A DNA stretch of 39,363 nucleotides, from NCBI GenBank assembly GCA_019636195.1, contig JAHBYA010000022.1, positions 1 through 39,363 of the forward strand, read 5' to 3'. Within the stretch, counting starts at the first letter, position 1. Every line of letters starts with the position of its first letter. Of the stretch, positions 10,016 to 17,236 are shown one piece after another. The stretch comes from Planctomycetota bacterium. GTDB lineage: Bacteria; Planctomycetota; UBA8742; UBA2392. The notes under the pieces are model-generated. The model was not told where the DNA came from, searched no databases, and was given only the letters and a program-made list of their open reading frames with translations. The position numbers were made by a program, and so were the translations under genes.

Positions 10016-10504
10016 CTACAGCATGCGCCACATGTGGATGATGGCGACCGGTTTGCCGTTGACGCGCAGGGCATCTTCTTCGCGGCCCCAAATCTTGAAG
10101 CCGGCGGACTCATAAAGCTCGCGCGCGACGACATTCGGCTCGGCCACGCCAAGCTGGGCAACGTCACAACCCGCGTCGCGGATGTTGGCCAGCAGTTGAT
10201 CCAGTAGCGCGCCGCCAATGCCGCGGCTTCGGAACTCCGGCGCGACGTACATGCCCCAGATGACGCCGATGTGCTGGCGCTTGGCGCCCTTTTGCAGGAA
10301 CCAGCCCGCGGTGCCGGCAAGTTCACTGTTGACGAACGCACCGACAAGGTTGCCGTCCACAAGGCGCTGCGCGATTTCAGCGTCGCTGCGTTCAGCAAAC
10401 TGTTCGGCGTGTTCACCGAATGCCTCCGGGTGTTCGCGCAGCATGCGCAGGCGCAGTTTTCGCCACGCTAAACCGTCATTCTGCTGTAAGGGACGGATGT
10501 TCAT
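10016..10504 (-). CDS. GNAT family N-acetyltransferase
   Basis: A 162-residue acetyl-CoA-dependent acetyltransferase. The acetyl-CoA-binding motif A is visible as GMYVAPEFRSRGIGGALLDQL (shown in part: RSRGIG), followed by the motif B region with LYESAGFKIWG. The N-terminal half (MNIRPLQQNDGLAWRKLRL, REHPEAFGEHAEQF) resembles small-molecule or protein N-acetyltransferases that annotate only as GNAT; the substrate is unknown. The frame is open upstream, but the ATG at 10502-10504 begins the domain, with a weak AAGG and a TAACAT -10-like hexamer (10516-10521) shortly upstream. It converges on the hairpin behind the amine oxidase and is divergent from the gene at 10548, sharing 43 bp of upstream DNA. 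Confidence 0.88.
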   Translation of the reverse strand: MNIRPLQQNDGLAWRKLRLRMLREHPEAFGEHAEQFAERSDAEIAQRLVDGNLVGAFVNSELAGTAGWFLQKGAKRQHIGVIWGMYVAPEFRSRGIGGALLDQLLANIRDAGCDVAQLGVAEPNVVARELYESAGFKIWGREEDALRVNGKPVAIIHMWRML

Positions 10505-10547
10505 CGCTACCTTAGATGTTATCGAAGTCGGGGCGCTGGGTGCAGAA

Positions 10548-11987
10548 ATGAAACGATCCGTTGTCGCGGCAGTCGCATGCCTTGTCCTGCTGATCTTGAA
10601 CAGCCCGGCGCAAAGCCAGGCGGGGTACGACCTTGAGGGCAACCGCAAGCGCCTGTGGGACTTCTTTGCCGACAAGCACGCCGAGATCGGCGACGAGTAC
10701 AAAAAAGCCCAGTTGTTCGAGGACGCGCGCCAGCAGTACCTGCGCGGGCTGGAGCTTGACGAGGAACACCGCAAGTGCCGGCAGGGCCTTGGCCAGAAGA
10801 AGAAGGGCAACCAGTGGGCCGACGACCAGCCGATGCCCGAGCGCTCGCCGCTGAAGCCGAACGAAAAGATTGAGGCGCGCAAGAAGGGCGACCAGCTAAA
10901 AGACGACAACTACAAGAAGTGCGCCGAGCGCGCCCGCAAGCAGGTGCAGGCGGCGCAGCAGGCAGGCGACGAGCGTGCGGCGCGCATCCTGGCCAACGAG
11001 CTGTTCTATTACGCGCCTGACGATGCGGCTGCACGGAAGTTGAAGGGCCATCTGAAGTCCGGCGACGACTGGGCGCCCGAGTTCGCCAAAAAGTGGCGCG
11101 ACGAAGGCATCAAGCAGGTGGAAGCCGCCGGCTTTGGCGAAGACGTCAGCGGCGAAGACGAACACGCCAAGGCGCTGAACACCCGCTTTGTCGTGCGCAG
11201 CGGCAAGTGGCTTACCGCCCGCACCAGCCTTGACGACGCCCGTTGCCGCCTGATGCACCGCAACGCCGAGGCCGCCGCCGCGCGCAGCATTGAACTGCTG
11301 GGGCTTGAGGCGCCGTTCGGGCGCCATCGCTTCACGCTTACACACCTCAAGAGCAACGACGAGTATTTTGCGATGCTCGAAAAAGTGCTCAAGCTTGAGG
11401 GCGACGAGCTTGAGTTTGCCAAGAAGCTCACGGGCCGCGGCCACAACAACCCCTGGGGCTTTGTCTGCCGCAGCCCCAGCGACGCCGGCGCCGACGACAT
11501 GAACGCAAACACGATCGCGATCAACGTGATGAACGCCCATCGCGAAAAGCGCGCACAGCCGTGGATGGACACCGGTTTCGCCTACCTGATCACGTCGCAC
11601 ACGCTGGGCACAACCAGCACCACCCGCTACACGCTGATCAAGCAGGGCACGACGTCAAGCGACCACAAGGTGATGCCGGACCTGACCAAGAAGTCCGGCA
11701 CGCCGGAGCACCTGCGCGAAGCCATCCTGCGCGCGGTGACCTACGGCCGCGACCTGCCGTTGAGCCGCCTGCTGGTGACGAAAGTGAACGACATGGACCT
11801 TGAAGCCGCGGCCAAGGCCTTCAGCCTGATGGAGTACTGGCTTCACACCGACAAGGAAAACTTCCGCAAGTACCTGCTGTCGAAAGAAGAGGAAGACAAA
11901 CTTGCCGCGAACCTTGAAACGCACTTCGGCAAGAGCTTGGCTGAAATCGAAGCCGCATGGCGCGAGTGGGTGCTGGCGAACTACTAA
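10548..11987 (+). CDS. Exported TPR / peptidase-MA-like protein without HExxH
   Basis: A 479-residue protein with a signal peptide (MKRSVVAAVACLVLLILNSPAQSQA). Residues 25-75 form a TPR-like helical pair (EYKKAQLFEDARQQYLRGLEL), followed by a charged, helical middle. The C-terminal half has the layout of the peptidase-MA-like/DUF1570 proteins common in Planctomycetota: a WMDTGFAYLI segment where active members have W-x-E-G-x-A, and a closing W-x-x-W-V helix. I find no HExxH zinc site; the nearest His is in HREKR at 331 and the expected Glu is Asp341, so it may be a non-catalytic relative. The ATG at 10548 is preferred for its signal peptide; an in-frame ATG at 10497 is possible. A weak promoter-like TAGATGTTAT lies upstream. 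Confidence 0.7.
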   Translation: MKRSVVAAVACLVLLILNSPAQSQAGYDLEGNRKRLWDFFADKHAEIGDEYKKAQLFEDARQQYLRGLELDEEHRKCRQGLGQKKKGNQWADDQPMPERSPLKPNEKIEARKKGDQLKDDNYKKCAERARKQVQAAQQAGDERAARILANELFYYAPDDAAARKLKGHLKSGDDWAPEFAKKWRDEGIKQVEAAGFGEDVSGEDEHAKALNTRFVVRSGKWLTARTSLDDARCRLMHRNAEAAAARSIELLGLEAPFGRHRFTLTHLKSNDEYFAMLEKVLKLEGDELEFAKKLTGRGHNNPWGFVCRSPSDAGADDMNANTIAINVMNAHREKRAQPWMDTGFAYLITSHTLGTTSTTRYTLIKQGTTSSDHKVMPDLTKKSGTPEHLREAILRAVTYGRDLPLSRLLVTKVNDMDLEAAAKAFSLMEYWLHTDKENFRKYLLSKEEEDKLAANLETHFGKSLAEIEAAWREWVLANY

Positions 11988-12062
11988 CCGCGGCACCCGG
12001 CAAACACAGAACGCAAACCATCAAACCTCTCCGCAATCGGGGCCTGTAGCAACGAAAGAGAA

Positions 12063-12101
12063 CAAGAGCCCGGAGAGCCAGCGACGGGTTAGTTAACCCC
12101 C
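12063..12101 (+). repeat. Dispersed 27-nt repeat (copy 1) plus GGGTTA/TAACCC palindrome
   Basis: Positions 12063-12089 match 28248-28274 at 24 of 27 bases without gaps. The copy runs into a 14-base palindrome GGGTTAGTTAACCC (12086-12099). It lies 75 bp after the stop of the TPR/peptidase-like gene, in a 220-bp gene-free stretch (11988-12207) in which I see no other coding potential. A short GC stem at 12173-12186 may end rarA transcripts from the other side. Confidence 0.65.
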
Positions 12102-12207
12102 CGGAGGACACTGATCTCACTCTTGTCGAGATGTTCGCGTCCAATTGCAGTTGCATGGTTCAAGCCAAGCCACGGGCCTACGCCCGCGGTCATTGCTGTT
12201 TGCGTTT

Positions 12208-13545
12208 TCAGGGTTGTTGTTTCGCCTGCTCGATCATTTTTTCAAGCTCGGCCAGCCGCGCCTTCAGGCGGGCTTCGAAGCCGTGATCCGTCGGCTCGTA
12301 CAACTTGCGGCCTTCAATCTGCTGCGGCAGGTGGCCTTGCGGGTAAAAGCCGCCCTCGTAGTTGTGGGCGTAGTGGTAATCCTTGCCGTGACCGAGGTCT
12401 TTCATCAGTTTTGTCGGCGCGTTGCGGATGTCCAGCGGCACCGGCATCTCGCCGGTTTCGGCGATGATCTGGTGCGCGGCCATGCGCGCCCTTGCCGCCG
12501 CGTTGGATTTTGGCGCCAGCGCCAGATACGCCGCAAGCTGGCAGATGGTGTACTCCGCTTCCGGCAATCCAATGAAGTGCACGACGTGCACGGCGCTTGC
12601 CGCAAGGTTCAGCGCGCCGGGGTCGGCGTTGCCGATGTCTTCACTGGCCAGGATCGCCAGCCGCCGCACGACAAACTTTGGGTCCTCGCCGCCGGCCAGC
12701 ATGCGCATCGCGTAGTAGATCGCCGCATGGGGGTCGCTGCCGCGTACGCTTTTGATCATGGCGCTGGCAAGGTCGTAATGCTCGTCGCCCTTCTTGTCGT
12801 AGCGCAGCTTGCGCTCGCCCAGCGCGCGCTGCAGCAACTCAGCGGTAAGCTGCGTTTCGTCGGACGCCGCCAGCATGTCCAGCCCGGCTTCAATCGCCAT
12901 CAGCAGCCGCCGCGCGTCGCCGCCGCTGTAACGCTTGAGCGCGTCGCGGCCGTCGTCGCTGAGTTGCACTTTGGCTGATTGGGCCAGCGCGCGGTCAATC
13001 AGCGCGTCCATGGCCGGGGCGTCCAGCGGCTTGAGCACGTGCACGCGGCAGCGCGACAGCAGCGCTGCGTTCACCTCAAAGCTCGGGTTTTCGGTCGTCG
13101 CCCCGATCAGCGTGATCAAGCCGTCTTCACTGGCGTGCAGCAGGCTGTCCTGCTGTGCCTTGTTGAAGCGGTGGATCTCGTCAATGAACACCAGCGTGCC
13201 TTTGCCGTCGCCGCCGAGGCGCGCGCGGGCGCGATCAAGCAGTTCACGCACGTCCTTTACGCCGCTGCTGGTGGCCGAGAGTGTTTCAAACGCCAGCCCG
13301 CTGCGGGTGGCAATCAGGCGTGCAAGCGTGGTCTTGCCGGTGCCGGGCGGCCCCCACAAAATCATGTTGCGTACGCTGGGCGTTTGGCCGGGCGCCGGGT
13401 GCAGCAGCGCATGCAGCGCGCCGTCGGGCCCGACAAGGTGCTCCTGCCCGACGAACAGGTCCGGCTGGTCGGGACGCAAACGCTCGGCAAGCGGCGCGCG
13501 CTCATTGGCCAGCTTCTTTGCCCGCTTGTCGAACAGGTCTGACAT
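12208..13545 (-). CDS. rarA: Replication-associated recombination protein A (RarA/MgsA AAA+ ATPase)
   Basis: A clamp-loader-like AAA+ ATPase acting at stalled replication forks, here 445 residues, the family's normal size. Walker A is GPPGTGKTT (about 65-73), Walker B is LVFIDEIHRF (about 117), sensor 1 is GATTENPSFEV and the arginine finger region is LLSRCRVHVL. The C-terminal tetramerisation domain with DPHAAIYYAMRML, GNADPGAL and the closing YxPTDHGFEA motif is complete. The start has no Shine-Dalgarno site; TACGCT ends 6 bases before the ATG, predicting a leaderless mRNA. The cold-shock gene ends only 43 bp upstream with no hairpin between, so read-through from that gene is also possible. 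Confidence 0.95.
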   Translation of the reverse strand: MSDLFDKRAKKLANERAPLAERLRPDQPDLFVGQEHLVGPDGALHALLHPAPGQTPSVRNMILWGPPGTGKTTLARLIATRSGLAFETLSATSSGVKDVRELLDRARARLGGDGKGTLVFIDEIHRFNKAQQDSLLHASEDGLITLIGATTENPSFEVNAALLSRCRVHVLKPLDAPAMDALIDRALAQSAKVQLSDDGRDALKRYSGGDARRLLMAIEAGLDMLAASDETQLTAELLQRALGERKLRYDKKGDEHYDLASAMIKSVRGSDPHAAIYYAMRMLAGGEDPKFVVRRLAILASEDIGNADPGALNLAASAVHVVHFIGLPEAEYTICQLAAYLALAPKSNAAARARMAAHQIIAETGEMPVPLDIRNAPTKLMKDLGHGKDYHYAHNYEGGFYPQGHLPQQIEGRKLYEPTDHGFEARLKARLAELEKMIEQAKQQP

Positions 13546-13551
13546 TGGCGC

Positions 13552-13557
13552 AGCGTA
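13552..13557 (-). promoter_or_regulatory. Predicted leaderless -10 element of rarA
   Basis: TACGCT on the minus strand, then six bases, then the ATG. The same hexamer at the same distance precedes the gene at 30361. The -35 is poor (a TGAC core at about 18-19 bases). Confidence 0.4.
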
Positions 13558-13588
13558 CCATGAGGTGCGACGCGGGCGTCAGTGGCCG

Positions 13589-13795
13589 TTACACAGCCGC
13601 TTGCACTTCCTTGGCGGCAGGCCCCTTATCGCCGGCGACCAGGTCGAACTTGACTTTCTGGCCCTCCTTTAAGGAGCGAAAGCCATTCATGCGAATGGCG
13701 GAGTAGTGGCAGAACACGTCCTGCCCGCCGCCATCGGGGGTAATGAAGCCGTAGCCCTTTTCGTCGTTGAACCACTTGACCTTGCCGGTTGCCAT
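13589..13795 (-). CDS. Cold-shock domain protein (copy nearest rarA)
   Basis: A 68-residue single cold-shock domain, an RNA/ssDNA-binding chaperone. RNP1 is KGYGFI and RNP2 is VFCHY, where the usual Val/Leu-His context carries a Cys that the other two copies lack (LFVHY). It is also the most divergent copy, with GGGQD for DGGAD and RMNGFRS for QSDGFKS. The true start is the ATG at 13793-13795, with AGGAG 7 bases upstream. There is no terminator between it and rarA, unlike the two other copies. Confidence 0.95.
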   Translation of the reverse strand: MATGKVKWFNDEKGYGFITPDGGGQDVFCHYSAIRMNGFRSLKEGQKVKFDLVAGDKGPAAKEVQAAV

Positions 13796-13907
13796 GGCGC
13801 TGCTCCTGCGTTGTCGCGCGCGGCGCCTTGCCGCGGTTTGCATGGAGCAAGCGTAGCGCGGGCATGTAAAGCGGTCCGTTAGTGGCGTTCAAAATCGGGT
13901 TAAACAC

Positions 13908-13931
13908 AACGGGCGCCTTGCGGCGCCCGTT
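13908..13931 (-). terminator. Terminator of the middle cold-shock gene
   Basis: Ten-base-pair perfect stem (13908-13917 with 13922-13931), tetraloop GCAA on the minus strand, followed there by GTGTTTAA. The stem and the T-rich tail are shared with the terminator at 14306-14329. Confidence 0.8.
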
Positions 13932-13946
13932 TGGGGTTCAGTTGGT

Positions 13947-14150
13947 TTAGGCGATGGAAACGTTCTCGGCGGCGGGGCCCTTGCGGCCCTGGCCGACGTC
14001 GAACTTCACCTTCTGGCCTTCCTTGAGGGACTTGAAACCATCCGACTGGATCGCCGAGTAGTGCACGAAAAGATCCGCGCCACCGTCGTCCGGGGTGATG
14101 AAGCCAAAGCCCTTTTCATCGTTGAACCACTTCACTGTACCTGTTGACAT
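13947..14150 (-). CDS. Cold-shock domain protein (middle copy)
   Basis: A 67-residue cold-shock domain with RNP1 KGFGFI and RNP2 LFVHY. It differs from the copy at 14346 by only a handful of residues (Ser2, Phe for Tyr in RNP1, and the last three residues), so the two are recent duplicates. The ATG at 14148-14150 is preceded by AGGAG 5 bases upstream. The 150-bp gap to the upstream terminator is long enough for a structured, temperature-responsive leader as in other csp genes, but I see no clear conserved element. It ends in its own terminator. Confidence 0.95.
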   Translation of the reverse strand: MSTGTVKWFNDEKGFGFITPDDGGADLFVHYSAIQSDGFKSLKEGQKVKFDVGQGRKGPAAENVSIA

Positions 14151-14305
14151 AAAGCTCCTGAAACTTGTGCTGCTGTTGCAGCGGTTTGCCCGATAGCCGC
14201 CGTCCACTTAGATTGGCGTGCTGCCGGTAATGAAGTGAGCATAACATCACGGCGGCCGGTTGATACTCCCAGTTTGTCGGAAATCTGTGAATTCGTGTTA
14301 AACAC

Positions 14306-14329
14306 AACGGGCGCCAAAGGGCGCCCGTT
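14306..14329 (-). terminator. Terminator of the distal cold-shock gene
   Basis: Ten-base-pair perfect stem (14306-14315 with 14320-14329) around a CTTT loop on the minus strand, followed by GTGTTTAACAC. Except for the loop it is the same element as 13908-13931, including 9 bases outside the stem. Confidence 0.8.
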
Positions 14330-14345
14330 GCCGGTTGTCTGGTCC

Positions 14346-14549
14346 TTAGACGGGTTGCACGTTCTCGGCGGCGGGGCCCTTGCGACCCTGGCCGACGTCG
14401 AACTTCACCTTCTGACCCTCCTTCAGGGATTTGAACCCGTCTGACTGGATCGCGGAGTAGTGCACGAAAAGATCCGCGCCTCCGTCGTCCGGGGTGATGA
14501 AACCGTAGCCCTTTTCATCGTTGAACCACTTGACCGTACCTGTAGCCAT
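14346..14549 (-). CDS. Cold-shock domain protein (distal copy)
   Basis: A 67-residue cold-shock domain with RNP1 KGYGFI and RNP2 LFVHY, an RNA chaperone. The ATG at 14547-14549 has AGGAG 7-8 bases upstream. It is the first of three copies in the direction of transcription, and its own terminator follows, so each of the first two copies is probably a separate unit. The 194-bp gap before it (14550-14743) holds a TTGACA on the plus strand that has no partner -10 and no gene ahead of it. Confidence 0.95.
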   Translation of the reverse strand: MATGTVKWFNDEKGYGFITPDDGGADLFVHYSAIQSDGFKSLKEGQKVKFDVGQGRKGPAAENVQPV

Positions 14550-14743
14550 ACCATTGCTCCTGCGGATGCGCCTATAGCGCCCCCGTTTGAAATTGATCGA
14601 CGCCCGCCGGTACCGTTTCGCGGCGCGACGGCGACCCTTGACACCGCAAATAATTTAATGAAGGGCTGCGCTGCTGCCACAGGAAACTCATAAACCCGTC
14701 GCAAGTCACCGCTTGTAACGCGGTGCGTTCAGTGCGCTTGCCG

Positions 14744-15964
14744 CTACGCCCAGTAGTCATGGATGTACGCGTGGCTGCCCTGGCTGCTGCACTCAAAGGC
14801 CACCGGCGAAGCCGGCGACTTGCGAGTCTCACGGTCGTACAGGATCACACCCGGCCGCTCTTTGCCGAACGTGATGACCCAATGTTTCTGGTCTAGCGTA
14901 AGCGCCAGGCCCCTCGGCTGTTCAAGGTTCTGGTGGCTGAGATACTTCTGTGAAGCCATGTCCCAGAAGGTGACAAGCCCTGTGTTCGTGCCGTAGGGGT
15001 TGGTCGCGCCCACGACGCCGCTGGCTTCGTGCATTGTTACGCTGAGCGTTTCGCCCTTCATGGCGCCCGTGACGTTGGCCGGTGAAACCATGGTCTTGAA
15101 CTTGCCGTCCTTGGGCCTCAGGCTCATGGCGCCCAGCGCTTCTTCACCGTGGTAGCCTTCGCGCATGGCGTGGACCACAGCCAGGTCGCCCTTGGCGCTG
15201 ACATACAGGTGGCCCGCGTTGAGCAACGGGTTATCGAACGTGATCTTCTCGACCAGCTTGCCGCCCGGCACTTCCACGTAAGTAACACAAGGCTCCGCGC
15301 CGCCGTCAATGTGGCCGCCGCCGTTGGTGATGGCGACAACCTTGCCGTCGTCGATGAACGTGCAGTCGTGGGGCCATTCGCCGTGAGTGGGGAACTCGCC
15401 GATTACCTTCATGTCCGCGGCGTCGCGGATGACCATCCGGCCTTCATAGGTTGCCTTCAGGTACTCGGTTGCGTACAGGACCTTGCTGTCGGCGCTGTAG
15501 GCGCCGTGGCCGTAGAACTCGCAGCCTTTGGCCGGCTCAATGCGGCGGACGATCTTGTTTTCCTTCAGGTCAATCTCGCAGGCGCCGGGGCCCTTCTTTT
15601 CGAATACCACGACGCGGCCCGGGTTGCTCGGGTTCTTGATTACGCCGTGGGCGAGAAAGCCGATGTCGGTCATTACACGTGCATTGCCTTCGCCGACGCC
15701 ACGGGCTCTGACGACCTCGTCGATGTTCACCTGCGTAAACACGAACACCTTGTCGCCGGTCTCGGGGTTGATCTTGTTGCCGCCGCACAGCAGCACGCCG
15801 TAGGCCAGCGCGGGCTTGGCAGGCTGCTTCGGTTCTTCGGGCGCCGGCTGGCCGGGTGCGGGATTGGGCTGATTCTGGCCCTGCTTGTCGTTGCCGCAGG
15901 CGACGACGATCAAGCCGCCGGCAACCGCTGACGCGGAAAGAAAGCGCCTTCTTGCATGGTCCAT
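14744..15964 (-). CDS. DUF1513-like periplasmic beta-propeller lipoprotein
   Basis: A 406-residue exported protein. The Tat motif RRRFLS (5-10), a hydrophobic stretch and the lipobox IVVAC with Cys23 show export as a folded lipoprotein, followed by a Pro-rich linker (25-50). The rest has the repeated blades of a seven-bladed propeller, with HGVIKNPSNPGRVVVFEKKG, GHGAYSADSKVLYATE and LEQPRGLALTLD segments (shown in parts) like those of DUF1513 proteins, which elsewhere are linked to iron-uptake loci. No iron-uptake gene is adjacent here. GGAGG is 7 bases before the ATG at 15962-15964. A weak 6-bp stem (14707-14725) lies just past the stop. It is divergent from the gene at 16047. Confidence 0.75.
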   Translation of the reverse strand: MDHARRRFLSASAVAGGLIVVACGNDKQGQNQPNPAPGQPAPEEPKQPAKPALAYGVLLCGGNKINPETGDKVFVFTQVNIDEVVRARGVGEGNARVMTDIGFLAHGVIKNPSNPGRVVVFEKKGPGACEIDLKENKIVRRIEPAKGCEFYGHGAYSADSKVLYATEYLKATYEGRMVIRDAADMKVIGEFPTHGEWPHDCTFIDDGKVVAITNGGGHIDGGAEPCVTYVEVPGGKLVEKITFDNPLLNAGHLYVSAKGDLAVVHAMREGYHGEEALGAMSLRPKDGKFKTMVSPANVTGAMKGETLSVTMHEASGVVGATNPYGTNTGLVTFWDMASQKYLSHQNLEQPRGLALTLDQKHWVITFGKERPGVILYDRETRKSPASPVAFECSSQGSHAYIHDYWA

Positions 15965-16012
15965 GGCATGCCTCCGTGTTAGCCGGCGGCGCCTTCGCCG
16001 GTGACCTGCGGG

Positions 16013-16040
16013 TTGAGTTTAGCTTGGACAACGCTAGATG
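16013..16040 (+). promoter_or_regulatory. Predicted leaderless promoter of the Sm-like protein gene
   Basis: TTGAGT (16013-16018), 16 bases, TAGATG (16035-16040), six bases, then the ATG at 16047. Confidence 0.4.
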
Positions 16041-16046
16041 TAATCC

Positions 16047-16541
16047 ATGCGCCACAAGGACAAAGAGACACTTGCGGAAGCCCTTGAAGACTGGAAGCGC
16101 CTGCGCGCCAAGGTTGCCGCCGAGGGCGGCGAGAATTACGAACAGCCGGTGGTGGTGCACTTTCTTGATCGCAACACCTTTGAGGTGATGGACCGGGACA
16201 TCGTTGAGGACGAGTTTTACGTCTTGCGCAAGCACCGCATCCTGCGCGATCTTGACCCGCAGGGCAAAGACCTGGACGAGGCAATCCGCAACGCCCGAGG
16301 CGCCGGCCGCCCGACCGGGCGCCAGCAGCCGCAACGAACGCAACGGCCATCGCGCCGCGTACGCGGCGGCCGCCCGGACCGGGGGCAGCGCAAGCAAGGG
16401 GAGCCCCGCCCGCAAGGCGAGCAACGCGCAGATGGCGAGCAGCGACAGGGCGGCAACCGCAGACGGCGCCGACGCGGAGGCCGCAAGGGCCATCGTCGCG
16501 GCGGGGGCGGCACGGGCGGCGTCAAGCCGGCTGCGCCTTGA
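16047..16541 (+). CDS. Small basic protein: possible Sm-like core with Arg/Gly-rich tail
   Basis: A 164-residue protein that I do not recognise. The first 85 residues are an ordinary folded-looking segment in which VVVHFLDRNTFEVMDRDI and EDEFYVLRKHRI recall the Sm1/Hfq strand pattern (hydrophobic strand, turn, strand, acidic turn, strand). Residues 86-164 are a low-complexity tail of Arg, Gly and Gln (RRRRRRGGRKGHRRGGGG), as found in RNA-binding RGG tails. I infer an RNA-binding protein; the Sm resemblance is by eye only. No Shine-Dalgarno site precedes the ATG. It ends 59 bp before clpP and in the same direction, so a shared transcript is possible. Confidence 0.6.
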   Translation: MRHKDKETLAEALEDWKRLRAKVAAEGGENYEQPVVVHFLDRNTFEVMDRDIVEDEFYVLRKHRILRDLDPQGKDLDEAIRNARGAGRPTGRQQPQRTQRPSRRVRGGRPDRGQRKQGEPRPQGEQRADGEQRQGGNRRRRRRGGRKGHRRGGGGTGGVKPAAP

Positions 16542-16600
16542 TCTTTGACGGACTGTTGGTGTAGTCGCGGGCGTTAGGCTTGCCTGAACCAGGAGCAGCC

Positions 16601-17236
16601 ATGACTGAATACGATCCTATCCGTTTCGGCGATGACGACGACGAAAACGGCGACGAAAACGACAAGGGCGAAACCGGCGAAAGCGCGCACCATCGCGCGC
16701 TGGCCCAGCGCCTGCTGGCATCGCGCACGATCATTATCTCGCGCCCGGTTGACGACAAGCTGGCCGCCAGCGTGATCGCGCAACTGCGCATTCTTGAAGA
16801 CGACGACGCCAAGAAGCCGATTACCTTCATCGTCAACAGCCCCGGCGGCAGCGCCGACAGCGGCTTTGCGATTCATGACTACGGCCGTTTCATCAAGCCG
16901 CCGATCCGCAGCATTGTCACCGGCATCTGTGCATCCGCCGCGGTAATGATTCACCTTGCCGCCGACAAGCAGAACCGCTACTGCACACCGGCGAGCCGCT
17001 TTCTGCTGCACCAGCCCAGCATGGGCGCGCGCGGCCAGGCCAGCGACCTTGAAATCCTGAGCGCCGAGATCGACCGCATCAAGGCGCTGTACAACGACAT
17101 CGTCGCGCGCGAAACCGGCCGCAGCGCCAAGCAGGTTGAAAAGGACGTGCACCGCGACTACTGGATACCAGCCTCCAACGCCGTCGAGTACGGCCTGGTC
17201 AAGGCTGTCGTCGCCAACCGCTCGGAGATCGAGTAG
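16601..17236 (+). CDS. clpP: ATP-dependent Clp protease proteolytic subunit
   Basis: Serine peptidase that forms the barrel of the Clp protease. The 211-residue protein keeps the catalytic Ser112 in GICASAAV, His137 in LLHQPSMG and an Asp in EKDVHRDYW (182 or 186), plus the oxyanion-loop NSPGGSADSG. Two things are odd: residues 9-27 are a run of Asp, Glu and Asn (DDDDENGDENDKGE) before the domain, where most ClpP have a short processed leader, and the usual ASMGA after the serine is ASAAVM. This may be one of several ClpP paralogues. The ATG at 16601 has AGGAG 5 bases upstream; a TAGGCT (16575-16580) could be its -10. Its stop codon overlaps the start of the next gene (TAGTG). No clpX or clpA is adjacent. 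Confidence 0.9.
   Translation: MTEYDPIRFGDDDDENGDENDKGETGESAHHRALAQRLLASRTIIISRPVDDKLAASVIAQLRILEDDDAKKPITFIVNSPGGSADSGFAIHDYGRFIKPPIRSIVTGICASAAVMIHLAADKQNRYCTPASRFLLHQPSMGARGQASDLEILSAEIDRIKALYNDIVARETGRSAKQVEKDVHRDYWIPASNAVEYGLVKAVVANRSEIE

Noticed and set aside
12150..12170. TGGTTCAAGCC resembling a tRNA T-loop
   Set aside because: No T-stem pairing and no acceptor or anticodon arms around it; chance match.
11988..12207. Possible small gene between the TPR-like gene and rarA
   Set aside because: Short frames only, no ribosome binding site, and the sequence is explained by repeats and hairpins.
14638..14643. TTGACA on the plus strand
   Set aside because: No -10 at 15-19 bases and no gene on that strand ahead of it.
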